This document shows, piece after piece, positions 39,119-47,608 of a stretch of 64,000 bases of DNA. The stretch comes from Lachnospiraceae bacterium (lineage in GTDB: Bacteria > Bacillota > Clostridia > Lachnospirales > Lachnospiraceae). Each line of letters starts with the position of its first letter. The first letter of the stretch is position 1. The notes under the pieces were generated by a model. It was not told the DNA's origin. It searched no databases and was given only the letters and a program-made list of their open reading frames with translations. The stretch is from contig AP025576.1 in the NCBI GenBank assembly GCA_022845955.1, positions 6,200,001-6,264,000 of the forward strand. The letters are read 5' to 3'. Made by a program: the position numbers and the translations under genes.

Positions 39119-41515
39119 TTATTGATTTTCTCTTTTCTTCCTCTTCATGGCCTTACGTCTCATAACTGCTGCGATGAGGATGGTTAGGGCGGCGGCGGTC
39201 AATACGAGAATGGCGGCCTTAGCCACAAATGCATTGCCCGGCTCTTCAACCGGGACCGCTGCCGCTTCCGTTTCGGACCCCTTCGTCTCGTTTCTTTCCG
39301 TGTCAGGGGATTGTGCTGTCTCCTGACCGTTACTTTCCGCCATACTCTCGTCATGATCCTCGGGTGTCTTTGCAACCAGCAAGGGAGTGTTGGCATCATT
39401 TACTTCCGGCTCCGCCGCGTCTTTCGGTACTTCAGCCCCTTCTTTGACAAGCTCCCCTCCGCCTTCTTCCGGTTCAACCGGCAAAGCATGCACAATCCGA
39501 ATAGTGATGTCCCTGTCTGTTTTTGGATTGAACATTTCCACATACTCCGCCCGATATTGACTGGCGACGGCGTCTGATAACATCACCTTTACCTCATAAT
39601 CCTTTGGTTTCAGGTCAATTGTTAGGAAATAACCGGACCAGGCAGTCAGATAATAGGAGCTTCCGTTTAGGCGTATTTCTATATCCTCTGCAAATCCTTC
39701 CGGCACATCGGCACGGAAATTGACAGCCGTTATTTCCTCCTCAACTTCCTTTCTGCTTGGGGAAGGGGGATCGCCCGCTTCGTTGTTTCCAACGTCATAG
39801 ACATTCCCATCCTCCTGCCGGTCCGGGATCGGGGGCGGGGTGGGAGCGGGGACGGGGGTGAGGGTGATATCGTAATTCAGAAGCCTATCGCTGGCCTCAA
39901 GTATGATCTGTGTGTCCGGCAAATACCCCGCCAGAGTAGTTGTAACCCGGACATCCTCCCGCTCTGAGGTCGAAACCCGGATGATTCCGAAGTTGTCTGT
40001 GACAGGAGTGCCAGTGTTGCTAGTGGAAAGGCCTTCCCATGATACATTTGCCCCTTTCAGATATTTGCCGGTATCTTTATCACTTACACGCAAAAAAATC
40101 GCATACGGATCCGTTAAGGACTCCATAACAAAAGTGTATTGCTTCCGTACGCCCGGGGAATTGAGCGTACCAAGCTGTACCTGTGGCCAATAACCATCTG
40201 CAGTACTTGTGATCTCATAATCGCCCATACTTAATCCCCCAAAATTAATCATCCCCGTCCCATCCGTCTTCCCGGACTGAGAAGTGCCGGAAGTAACGCC
40301 TCTCACTGTTACATCCGCGCCATCTATAGAGCTACTGTTCTCCGTTATAACTAGCACCTTGAGCGAACAGCTACCATTCGAAAACGTAGAATGAAGGAAA
40401 AACTGTTGCGCGCTTAGGGAAGGGATGATCCCGGAAGCGGACTTCTGGTCCACTGCTGAGACTGAAGAGGCTGACGCTGACGATACACTCCTTAAAGCTG
40501 CAGTCGCGGATGGCGCGGACGCAGACGACTCAGCTGCAGGCGATACGGTCTCGGTTATCTCAGATGCAGACGGCGCGGTCTCCGCGGGTTGAGACGCGGT
40601 CGGTGCGGGCTCCGCGGGTTCTGACGCGGTCGGTGCGGGCTCCGCGGGTTCTGACGCGGTCGGCGCGGTCTCCGCGGGTTCTGACGCAGACGGTGCGGGC
40701 TCCGCGGGTTCTGACGCGGTCGGTGCGGGCTCGGTTATCTCAGACGCGGTCAGTGCGGGCTCCGCGGGCTCTGACGCAGACGGTGCGGGCTCCGCGGGCT
40801 CTGACGCGGTCGGTGCAGGCTCTGCGGGCTCTGACGCGGATGGTGCGGGCTCCGCGGGTTCTGACGCGGTCGGTGCGGGCTCCGCGGGCTCTGACGCGGT
40901 CGGTGCGGGCTCCGCGGGCTCTGACGCGGTCGGTGCGGAAGCAAGTCTATCCGGAGTGGAAGAAGACATCCCCCCCTCATAACTCTCCCCGCTTTCCTTC
41001 ATTTTTTCATCTGAAGTAGCTGCTTCTGAAAACGCCTGGGCCGGATCAGCCTGGGTCTCATCCTCCTCTTTCCCGGCAGCCTCCCAAAACTGCTCCGCTT
41101 CCCCGGTTACGGTGAAACCAAAGGAACCGCTGTCCTCAATATGAATCTCAGGGTAAGCTATATTCTCATTCATCAGATTGATAAGTATAACGGATAGGCC
41201 CTGAAGGCAGGCATACGGATTCTCTTCGTCGTATTCACCCGGGATTTCGGCCGTGATGTAATACTTCAATTCATTGACTGATCCTCTCTTGAGAATCACC
41301 AAGTCCTCCAGTTCTGCTGCCAAATCCTCCGGCAGCCCTTCCAGCCCATAGCTAATTCCTTTCCCTCCGGTATCCTTCAGCGTTTCCAAAACCTCCGATA
41401 TGCGAATCGGGATGGTGCCGCCATCGCCTGCTGCGAAGCTGAACATCGCAGGCGACAAGCCTACCGCCAAAATAACCGTCAGGATAAATGACAAATTTTT
41501 CTTATAGTTTTTCAT
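39119..41515 (-). CDS. Secreted, membrane-anchored surface protein with decapeptide repeats
   Basis: 798 residues. The signal peptide ends near residue 29 (FSFAAGDGG). A 160-residue N-terminal domain is unassigned. Residues about 193-322 are thirteen tandem copies of a Pro/Ala/Ser/Glu/Thr decapeptide (APTASEPAEP and variants). Two carboxypeptidase-regulatory/Cna-B-like beta domains follow (LKVLVITENSSSIDGADVTV, GYLPDTQIILE), then another domain and an acidic linker. The C-terminus has one membrane helix and a basic tail (AAVMRRKAMKRKKRENQ). No LPxTG motif is seen, so anchoring is by the helix. The repeats probably form an extended, wall-spanning stalk that may be glycosylated. GGAGG precedes the ATG. 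The ligand is unknown. Confidence 0.85.
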   Translation of the reverse strand: MKNYKKNLSFILTVILAVGLSPAMFSFAAGDGGTIPIRISEVLETLKDTGGKGISYGLEGLPEDLAAELEDLVILKRGSVNELKYYITAEIPGEYDEENPYACLQGLSVILINLMNENIAYPEIHIEDSGSFGFTVTGEAEQFWEAAGKEEDETQADPAQAFSEAATSDEKMKESGESYEGGMSSSTPDRLASAPTASEPAEPAPTASEPAEPAPTASEPAEPAPSASEPAEPAPTASEPAEPAPSASEPAEPALTASEITEPAPTASEPAEPAPSASEPAETAPTASEPAEPAPTASEPAEPAPTASQPAETAPSASEITETVSPAAESSASAPSATAALRSVSSASASSVSAVDQKSASGIIPSLSAQQFFLHSTFSNGSCSLKVLVITENSSSIDGADVTVRGVTSGTSQSGKTDGTGMINFGGLSMGDYEITSTADGYWPQVQLGTLNSPGVRKQYTFVMESLTDPYAIFLRVSDKDTGKYLKGANVSWEGLSTSNTGTPVTDNFGIIRVSTSEREDVRVTTTLAGYLPDTQIILEASDRLLNYDITLTPVPAPTPPPIPDRQEDGNVYDVGNNEAGDPPSPSRKEVEEEITAVNFRADVPEGFAEDIEIRLNGSSYYLTAWSGYFLTIDLKPKDYEVKVMLSDAVASQYRAEYVEMFNPKTDRDITIRIVHALPVEPEEGGGELVKEGAEVPKDAAEPEVNDANTPLLVAKTPEDHDESMAESNGQETAQSPDTERNETKGSETEAAAVPVEEPGNAFVAKAAILVLTAAALTILIAAVMRRKAMKRKKRENQ
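40547..40936 (-). repeat. Thirteen 30-bp tandem repeats within the surface protein gene
   Basis: Each unit encodes APTASEPAEP or a close variant (APSASEPAEP, ALTASEITEP, APTASQPAET). The copies are nearly identical in DNA (GCTCCGCGGGTTCTGACGCG core), higher in GC than the flanks, and in frame. Copy number is likely to vary by slippage. Confidence 0.9.
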
Positions 41516-41562
41516 TTTATTTCTTCCTCCCTTACTCCTGCGGCGGACGATTAGCCAACCGC

Positions 41563-41655
41563 TTATCCTACTCCGTTTTTCTCACCGCCAAAGCACCGGA
41601 CATACTCCAACAGCTTCTCCCGTTCCGCCCCGTCGCTGTCACAGACAACTATGCT
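41563..41655 (-). pseudogene. Fragment resembling the N-terminus of a LytTR-type response regulator
   Basis: Thirty codons ending at a TAA read SIVVCDSDGAEREKLLEYVR, then CFGGEKNGVG. This resembles the start of AgrA/LytTR receivers (xIVVCDDD...ER...LxxYxxxY), with D-S-D at the acidic pocket. A TGA directly precedes it, and nothing continues the domain. It lies in the leader of the surface protein gene. The match is short, so confidence is low. Confidence 0.35.
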
Positions 41656-41871
41656 TCACATAGGTTTCTTTCTCTCCATATCGTCACTTTACTTAATTTT
41701 AAATATACTGACAACGATGATTGCTTACAACCAGTTGGCCGGAAATCACCTGTTTTTGGCCGGAACTTTTATTGTGGGAACGTCTTGTTTCCTATAAAAT
41801 TATGGTTCTTTCCAAAATTAGTTGAAATTTAGTGTTTTTCCTATCTGTGTGCGGTATAGTTATAGTAGATT

Positions 41872-42148
41872 ACTCAAACTTCGTAGGAGCAAAATGGCCT
41901 TCCGCCCGCTGGCAGAGCGGTATCCCCAGGACGGAAAAGGAATGTTCACCAGATCCTCTCGAATTACTTTAGTAATTTACCATTCCGATGAGACCGGTCA
42001 AGTGTGTCAGCCTCATCTGACACACTTGACGCCTTCGGGCTCATCGGAATGTCCGGCCTGATGGACTGGCGAATATCCTTTTCCGTCCCGGGGACACCGC
42101 TCTGCCAGCGGGCGGAAGGCCATTTTGCTCCTGCGAAGTTTGAGTAGA
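41872..42148. repeat. 277-bp nested palindrome (MITE-like element)
   Basis: Outer arms of about 74 bases (41872-41945 and 42075-42148) are nearly identical inverted copies beginning ACTCAAACTTCG and containing GGAGCAAAATGGCCTTCCGC. Within them are CATTCCGATGAG (41981-41992) against CTCATCGGAATG (42040-42051), and TCAAGTGTGTCAG (41998-42010) against its complement at 42017-42029. The whole could fold into one long hairpin. It encodes no credible protein. Shorter relatives are at 28582-28640 and 44524-44604. The rest of the gene-free stretch 41516-42159 holds only the receiver fragment and AT-rich sequence. Confidence 0.85.
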
Positions 42149-42159
42149 TTATTTATGTT

Positions 42160-42545
42160 ATGGAGATGCTGCGTATGGATGAATTTATTAAGATTTTGGA
42201 CCCTGACCTGGATTATATCAGCCATGAAATAACTGGGGATACTATTGTCATTAGAGTTGCTTCCAATAAGGAAGAAGCCGTGTGTCCGTACTGCGGAAGC
42301 ACTTCTACAACAAAACACCGTGTATATGAACGCAGTTTTCAAGACCTTCCTATTATGGACTTGAAAACCAGGATTATCAGTTACAACAGAAAAATGTTTT
42401 GTCCCAATCCAGAATGCAATCATACTACATTTGCAGAAACCTTCCGTTTATTAAAGCAAAAAGCAAAAAAGCAATCGGCTTCCGGAAAAAATAGTTGATG
42501 TTTCCCTGAATATCAGTTCTCTGAATGCAGACTGGCTGTCCTCCT
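42160..42545 (+). pseudogene. ISL3-family transposase, N-terminal remnant with frameshift
   Basis: The first 100 codons encode the ISL3 zinc-ribbon N-terminus (AVCPYCGSTSTTKHRVYERSFQDLPI, then MFCPNPECNHTTFAETF). Near 42465 the frame runs out in KQSASGKNS and stops. In the next frame the expected continuation SNRLPEKIVDVSLNISSLNA is read, so one base has been gained or lost in the A-rich run. After about 42545 similarity to the transposase ends and the repeats that precede the methyltransferase gene begin. The DDE core is absent. The start abuts the 277-bp palindrome. Confidence 0.8.
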
Positions 42546-42605
42546 TTCCGAATCTTGAAAAAGTATACCAGGAACAACTTACTAAAGTCATAGAAAGCTA
42601 TCCGC

Positions 42606-42740
42606 TGATTGGAACCGTTCAGGCAGGTCTGTGCATGTACTGCACAGGGGGCGTGACCAGTAACACCGGTTCAGAATCGTCTGAAACGGTACGCAAAAGG
42701 ATAGCTATTTTATGTGGCATCATGTAAAATAGATGGATAC
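42606..42740. repeat. Repeat block ahead of the methyltransferase gene
   Basis: Contains GGAACCGTTCAGG, a hairpin around TGTGCATGTACTGCACA, the palindrome ACCGGTTCAGAATCG/TCTGAAACGGT, and CTATTTTA...TAAAATAG. The last 75 bases recur at 38850-38925, ahead of the collapsed copy. Confidence 0.6.
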
Positions 42741-42786
42741 GAATACGGATCAATTAAAATTACTATCGGACAGAGGGGGTATACAG

Positions 42787-43542
42787 ATGAAAGATTATAT
42801 CCGGCAGAATAAGGATGCCTGGGAATTCAACACCTATGATTTCTGGGTGGAGCATGCAGGGACACCGGAGGAACGGGCCAAAAAGGACATGGCGGATCCG
42901 GTGGGAATGCTGAAAAAATATGCGGCCTATTTCGACTCCTGTGAAGGGGTGCGCGTGGCAAATATCTGCGGTTCCTGCGGGAAAAAGGCAATTCCTCTCG
43001 CCCTTCTCGGTGCGAAGGTGACCATTTTCGATATTTCGTCCGGCAACCGGAGGTATGCGCTGGAAACCGCAGAGGCGGCGGATACCTCCGTGGACTTTGT
43101 TCTGGGGGATGTGCTGGAAACCGATATGGCCCGGTACGGAGGGCAGTTCGATATCGTGTTTATGGAAGGCGGCGTACTGCACTATTTTCATGATATCGGG
43201 AAATTTATGGATGTAATGTTTTCCCTGCTCCGCCCCGGCGGCCGTATGATATGCAGCGATTTTCATCCGTTCCAGAAAATAGCGGATATTCTGGAGTTTC
43301 AGCAGCCGCAAGCCCCTTATTTTTCCAGAGATATCATAAAAGGGGAAATGGCCCATGCCAGATTTTACCCGGAAGAAATCCGCAGGCAGATCCCGCTGTG
43401 CGAATACCGGAAATATACGATCAGCGAAATCATCAATGCCTGTATAGACAGCGGTTTTATCTTAAAACGCTTTGACGAGCATCCCGCCTGGACGGATCCG
43501 ACATTGCCGGGTGAATTCACGATGGTTGCGGTAAAAGAATGA
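42787..43542 (+). CDS. Class I SAM-dependent methyltransferase
   Basis: 251 residues from the ATG at 42787 (AGAGGGGG upstream); eighteen in-frame codons before it belong to the repeat block. The Rossmann methyltransferase motif is VANICGSCGKKAIPLALLGAKVTIFDIS at about residues 55-82, followed by the acidic DFVLGDVLETD and the motif IV/post-IV FDIVFMEGGVLHYFHDI and LRPGGRMICSDFHPF. The family includes small-molecule and drug-modifying methyltransferases; the substrate is unknown. It is followed 42 bases later by the ANT(6)-like gene and then an HTH-membrane gene. A collapsed copy of this cassette lies at 38850-39110. Confidence 0.85.
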   Translation: MKDYIRQNKDAWEFNTYDFWVEHAGTPEERAKKDMADPVGMLKKYAAYFDSCEGVRVANICGSCGKKAIPLALLGAKVTIFDISSGNRRYALETAEAADTSVDFVLGDVLETDMARYGGQFDIVFMEGGVLHYFHDIGKFMDVMFSLLRPGGRMICSDFHPFQKIADILEFQQPQAPYFSRDIIKGEMAHARFYPEEIRRQIPLCEYRKYTISEIINACIDSGFILKRFDEHPAWTDPTLPGEFTMVAVKE

Positions 43543-43584
43543 TACGGAGCCGCGCAGCATATCGGGAGAAAGAAGGAGAACAGC

Positions 43585-44454
43585 ATGCGTTCAGAAAAAG
43601 AAATGATGGACATGATTATACACAAAGCCAAAGAAGACGATCGGATCCGCGCCGTCACCATGGAGGGTTCCAGGGCCAATCCCAATGCTGTCCAGGATAC
43701 CTACTCGGATTTCGACATTACCTATTATGTTACGGATGTGAGGGACTTTACCGCAGATCGTTCCTGGATCCATACGTTCGGCAATATTCTGATCGTGCAG
43801 TGTCCCATGGACTGGTATTCCCATCCTTATGATTATACCAGCCGTGAACCTTTCGCTTATCTGATCCAGTTTGCCGACGGCAACCGTATCGATCTGACCT
43901 TGCAGGATGTAAAAGATATAGCAAAGGAGAGGGAAAATAACCACCCGCGGGCTGTCCTTATGAACAAGGATAGCTTTCCTTCCCTGCTGCCGCTTCCGAT
44001 CGAAGACGCCTTTTACATACAGCCCCCGGAGGAGAAGGAATTTTTTGACACCTGCAATGAATTCCGCTGGCTGAGTCTTTATGTTTCCAAGGGCGTGTGC
44101 CGGGAAGAGCTGTACTATGCCAAGCACGCCTATGATGTGCTGCTCCTGCCCATGTTCCTGAAAATGCTGAACTGGAAAACAGGCATCGATAACCATTTCC
44201 GCGTCACCACCGGTTCTTCCTGCAAATACCTGAAGCGGTTCCTGTCTCCGGAAGAAATGGAACGGTTTCAACATGTTTTCCCTGACGGGGACTATGATAC
44301 GATCTGCCGCTGCCTGTTTCTCCTGTACGATTATTTCCATGAGCTGGCCGGTTTTGTGGCAGGACAGCTGCATTTCCATCACGATACAACGGAGGCCGAA
44401 AGGGTACGCCAGTTCCTTGTACAAAGGCTCCGGGACAGGGGATATTACAGGTAA
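43585..44454 (+). CDS. ANT(6)/AadK-like aminoglycoside nucleotidyltransferase
   Basis: 289 residues, full length for streptomycin 6-adenylyltransferases. The nucleotidyltransferase signature is VTMEGSRANPNAVQDTYSDFDITYYV (residues 24-49), with the GSR and D-x-D metal ligands, and a third acidic residue is in NRIDLTL near 112. The C-terminal helical bundle (EFRWLSLYVSKGVCREELYYAKHAYDVLL) is typical. AAGGAG precedes the ATG. A diverged paralogue is at 57263-58117. Resistance to streptomycin or another aminoglycoside is possible but unproven, because many chromosomal relatives in Clostridia have no measured activity. Confidence 0.85.
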   Translation: MRSEKEMMDMIIHKAKEDDRIRAVTMEGSRANPNAVQDTYSDFDITYYVTDVRDFTADRSWIHTFGNILIVQCPMDWYSHPYDYTSREPFAYLIQFADGNRIDLTLQDVKDIAKERENNHPRAVLMNKDSFPSLLPLPIEDAFYIQPPEEKEFFDTCNEFRWLSLYVSKGVCREELYYAKHAYDVLLLPMFLKMLNWKTGIDNHFRVTTGSSCKYLKRFLSPEEMERFQHVFPDGDYDTICRCLFLLYDYFHELAGFVAGQLHFHHDTTEAERVRQFLVQRLRDRGYYR

Positions 44455-44523
44455 ACCAACGGTAGAATCCGCTTAATCGCCAGATAATCGGTTTCTTTCC
44501 GCTGTATTTTATTATATTGTTAA

Positions 44524-44604
44524 TTCAGACTTCGTTGGTGCCGGAGAGCGCCCCGCAGACAGTGAGCGGAGGGCTGACCGGCACCTGCGGAATTTGAGTT
44601 GATC
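44524..44604. repeat. Third member of the ACTCAAACTTCG palindrome family
   Basis: Outer ends TTCAGACTTCG and CGGAATTTGAGT, inner perfect stem GGTGCCGG/CCGGCACC around a GC-rich loop. It lies in the leader of the HTH-membrane gene. Confidence 0.55.
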
Positions 44605-44635
44605 TGACATCAGTGACGACAGAAAGGGTTATGCA

Positions 44636-45466
44636 ATGAATAATGAAAAAATGGGAAAGTTTATTTCCGAAATGAGAAAATCCCAAAATCTGACCCAAAA
44701 GGATCTGGCCTCTCGGCTGGAAATCACGGATAAAGCGATTTCCAAATGGGAACGGGGCATCAGCTGCCCGGATATATCCCTCTTGATCCCGCTGGCCCAG
44801 ATCCTGGGTGTGACAACAAGCGAGTTGTTAAATGGGGAAAAAGGAGCCTCCCCTGAAAAATCCGGCGAAGCCCTGGTGGAAGAAACCCTGCTGTATTCCG
44901 ACAAAAGCGCCGCCCAGAAACTGGACAGAGCAAGAGGGATGATCTTCACCTTCTTATCTTCTTCTTTTATTCTTGCTGCAGTCATCTGCTTTATATGTGA
45001 TTTCTGTATAGCCGGGCAACTGACCTGGTCTTACCTTGTGGCTTTTTCCCTGCTTTTCGGCTGGCTGCTTCTCCTCCCGCTGTTTAAAGCCCGGGGGCAT
45101 ATTATCCGTAATCTTCTTCTGGCCCTCAGCCTGACGGCAATCCCTTATCTGGCAGTATTAAGCCGGCTTTTAGGTTTGCCTGTCCTTTATAAAATGGGGA
45201 CTGTGATATCTGTCATTTCCCTTCTCGGGCTGTGGTGCATCTATCTTTCCTTTTCGAAAATCACGCACAGGAAATTATATGCGGCGGGGATTTTATTATT
45301 GGTTATCATACCGGTTATGTGGGGGATCAATTATACGGTTTCTTTCTTTTTGCGCCAGCCGCTGGATGCTTCCACGAAATTTGTTGACAGTCTGACGACC
45401 CTGGCCCTGCTTGTTTCAGCGGCTTACTGCTTTGGGAAGGAATTTTTGCGGAGCCGGAAGCAGTAG
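44636..45466 (+). CDS. XRE-type HTH regulator with C-terminal membrane domain
   Basis: 276 residues. The HTH (residues 5-60, ISEMRKSQNLTQKDLASRLEITDKAISKWERGISCPDISLLIPLAQILGV) is of the kind found in many Clostridia regulators. After a soluble linker there are about six membrane segments from residue 105 on. Such proteins are thought to sense membrane or antibiotic stress and bind DNA at the membrane; this is inference. AAAGGG lies upstream of the ATG. It closes the methyltransferase/ANT(6)-like cassette. Its last 37 codons are duplicated in the remnant at 38968-39080. Confidence 0.85.
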   Translation: MNNEKMGKFISEMRKSQNLTQKDLASRLEITDKAISKWERGISCPDISLLIPLAQILGVTTSELLNGEKGASPEKSGEALVEETLLYSDKSAAQKLDRARGMIFTFLSSSFILAAVICFICDFCIAGQLTWSYLVAFSLLFGWLLLLPLFKARGHIIRNLLLALSLTAIPYLAVLSRLLGLPVLYKMGTVISVISLLGLWCIYLSFSKITHRKLYAAGILLLVIIPVMWGINYTVSFFLRQPLDASTKFVDSLTTLALLVSAAYCFGKEFLRSRKQ

Positions 45467-45862
45467 GTTCTGCTTCGGGGAAGCGGCTGATGGTTTTCCC
45501 CGGGTTGTTCCGGAGCCGCAAAAGGGGAGATTTATTTCATAAATACCGGCTATGCAGAAGAAATGCAGATTATATTGCGGCTATATAAAATACCGTATGG
45601 GGTTTACCTGTACGGTATTTTTTTATTACTTAAGATGCATACGATAGAATAAAACATTATACAAGCGTTGATTGATAGTGGTGACCTTATTTCATGTTTT
45701 CTGCATAACCAGTCCATTATCAATCCACCACATTAGATTAGTCTAATCCAGCTTTCTGTTGACAACGGTTATATTAACTTTAAGTTTTGCGGTTATACCC
45801 ATAAAAAGTGTTGATATCTTAAAAGAAATGCGATATTCTATTATAGATGGGAGGTGCCTTTT
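45467..45862. other. Gap before the DUF4143 ATPase gene
   Basis: Holds the terminator at 45588-45625, then AT-rich sequence. AGTTTTGCGGTTATACC near 45785 may contribute to a promoter, but I see no clear pair of boxes. No gene is seen. Confidence 0.4.
45588..45625 (+). terminator. Intrinsic terminator of the methyltransferase/HTH cassette
   Basis: AAATACCGTA and its exact complement with a 13-base loop, followed by seven or more T residues. It is 120 bases after the HTH-membrane stop. Confidence 0.75.
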
Positions 45863-47074
45863 ATGATTAATAGACCAATTTACGTTGATAGGATAATGGT
45901 ATATGCGAATACACCATTTGTGAAAATCCTTACTGGAATTCGCCGCTGTGGGAAATCAACCATTTTAAAAATGTTGATAGATAAAATGAAAGGACAGGGT
46001 ATTCATAACGAGCAAATATTGCATTATAGCTTTGATTCTTTGGAATATGAGGATATAAAAACAGCGAAAGCCTTGTTTGCACATTTGAAGCAGCATTTGT
46101 TTTTAGAGGGTAAGACTTACCTTTTTCTTGATGAGATTCAAGAAGTAAAGTCATGGGAAAAAGTTGTAAACTCCCTTATGACTGACTATGATGTAGACAT
46201 TTATGTAACCGGTTCAAACTCCAGAATGATGTCCTCTGAAATATCTACCTACTTGACTGGTCGTTATATAGCATTCCGTATTTTCCCGTTGTCCTTTTCA
46301 GAGTATATGATCTTTCGCAAAGAGTACGCGGAAGTTCTTGATCCTCGTTCAGAACTTGCAAATTATCTCCGGCTCGGCGGTTTTCCTGCAGTCCATCTGC
46401 AAAAATATACGCCGGATGAAGTCTACACCATTGTTAAGGATATCTATAATTCTACGATTTTTACTGATATTGTAAGGCGTAATCAAATCCGCAAAGTGGA
46501 TCAGCTGGAGCGTATTGTAAAGTTTGCTTTTGATAATGTTGGACGGACTTTCTCCGCCGCTTCTATATCCAAATATCTGAAAAGCGAAAATCGGGCTATT
46601 GATAACGAAACGGTTTACAACTATCTCAGCAAGCTGGAAAGCGCCTATATCCTTCACCGCTGTTCGCGTTACGACATACAGGGCAAAGAAATTTTAAAAA
46701 CCCAGGAGAAATTCTACCTGGCCGACCCGGCGTTGCGTTACAGTGTATTAGGATATTCGCCGGACAGCGTGGCCGCAATGCTGGAGAATATAATTTATCT
46801 GGAATTACTGCGCCGAGGATATGAAGTATACGTTGGAAAACTGGACAGCGCTGAAATAGATTTCATTGCCGTTAAGCAGGAAAACAAGCTGTACATTCAA
46901 GCGGCCCAGGAGATCGGTTCTCCTGAAACCGAAAAACGCGAATACGGAAGACTGCTTGACATTCGGGATAATTATCCGAAATATGTATTGCGGACAGACG
47001 CTTTTGCGGGGGGGAATTATGAAGGGATAAAGACCATGCACATTGCAGATTTCTTGCTGAGTAATGAATATTAA
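45863..47074 (+). CDS. AAA-family ATPase with DUF4143 domain
   Basis: About 403 residues from the ATG at 45863; GGGAGG is eight bases upstream, and a GTG inside that site is less likely. The N-terminal ATPase has Walker A TGIRRCGKST near residue 32, Walker B YLFLDEIQEV near 90, and sensor VTGSNSRMM. The C-terminal DUF4143 nuclease-like region includes YIAFRIFPLSFSEYM, YLRLGGFPAV and, at the end, a PD-(D/E)XK-like SAEIDFIAVKQENKLYIQAAQEI. These proteins are widespread in gut anaerobes and often mobile; a role in DNA transactions or defence is suspected. The gene is more AT-rich than its left neighbours. Confidence 0.9.
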   Translation: MINRPIYVDRIMVYANTPFVKILTGIRRCGKSTILKMLIDKMKGQGIHNEQILHYSFDSLEYEDIKTAKALFAHLKQHLFLEGKTYLFLDEIQEVKSWEKVVNSLMTDYDVDIYVTGSNSRMMSSEISTYLTGRYIAFRIFPLSFSEYMIFRKEYAEVLDPRSELANYLRLGGFPAVHLQKYTPDEVYTIVKDIYNSTIFTDIVRRNQIRKVDQLERIVKFAFDNVGRTFSAASISKYLKSENRAIDNETVYNYLSKLESAYILHRCSRYDIQGKEILKTQEKFYLADPALRYSVLGYSPDSVAAMLENIIYLELLRRGYEVYVGKLDSAEIDFIAVKQENKLYIQAAQEIGSPETEKREYGRLLDIRDNYPKYVLRTDAFAGGNYEGIKTMHIADFLLSNEY

Positions 47075-47092
47075 CAAGGGAAGGATGTGTTA

Positions 47093-47179
47093 GTGGTGGA
47101 AGAAAGAAAATATCAATTTGAACGGCTAACGCCAACAGACAATGTTGGTTTAGATGTATACGAAGATGCAATCAATTAA
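47093..47179 (+). pseudogene. N-terminal stub resembling a YobI-type P-loop NTPase
   Basis: A 28-codon frame starting GTG reads VVEERKYQFERLTPTDNVGL, then DVYEDAIN, and stops. This matches in style the N-terminus of YobI-family P-loop proteins (xFERLTPxxxVxLxxYExAxxF), whose ATPase domain should follow but does not. It is probably a deletion remnant. The short length limits confidence. Confidence 0.35.
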
Positions 47180-47608
47180 GTATTTATCAAACCTGATGTA
47201 AAAACACTATAATATTTGAGGGTGGCTTTTTACAGGGTCTATCTCTATATATCGTTGATATGTGCCTTTTAAAAAATATTAATAACGAGTTTGTGGTTTA
47301 CTTCAATCAGCTTATAAAGGCGTTAGTAATGGAATGTCTAACTCGAATTTATTATTTGCAGTAAGACTCTTCTGTATGATAATCTCTGAACAAAGCGGTT
47401 TGTTTTTACTATAGCAATATAAAACAGTACAAAATTTGACTTGATTTTAAGGGGAACGATATAAAATCCTGTTGAAATTTGTCGCATACGGGTGGCGGAG
47501 GTCATGACGACAAAATCCTACACTTTATGACAAAAAGTATTATGAGTTTTCATCATTATGTATTATAATAAAAATATATTCTATTAGCGATAGAAAGGAT
47601 AGTAGCTA
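47180..47608. other. AT-rich gap before the SIR2 gene
   Basis: No gene is seen. It contains the left 23-bp repeat at 47490-47512 and a TATAAT box at 47564-47569 ahead of the SIR2 gene, with no good -35 box. Confidence 0.4.
47490..47512. repeat. Left direct repeat flanking the SIR2 gene
   Basis: A 23-bp sequence sharing GGGTG, CGGAG and TGACGACA blocks with 48726-48748 (19 of 23 positions identical, same orientation). Confidence 0.6.

Noticed and set aside
39119..39300. LPxTG sortase signal at the C-terminus of the surface protein
   Set aside because: No LPxTG, NPQTN or similar motif precedes the membrane helix; only the helix and the basic tail are present.
40510..41019. Regular 30-bp repeats considered as a CRISPR array, and the plus-strand Arg-rich frame through them
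   Set aside because: The repeats are directly adjacent with no unique spacers and encode a decapeptide in frame in the minus-strand surface protein.
41822..42423. Short open frames on both strands in the 277-bp palindrome (sharing LLKLRRSKMAFRPLAER)
   Set aside because: The shared peptide simply reflects the inverted arms; there are no ribosome sites and no continuation.
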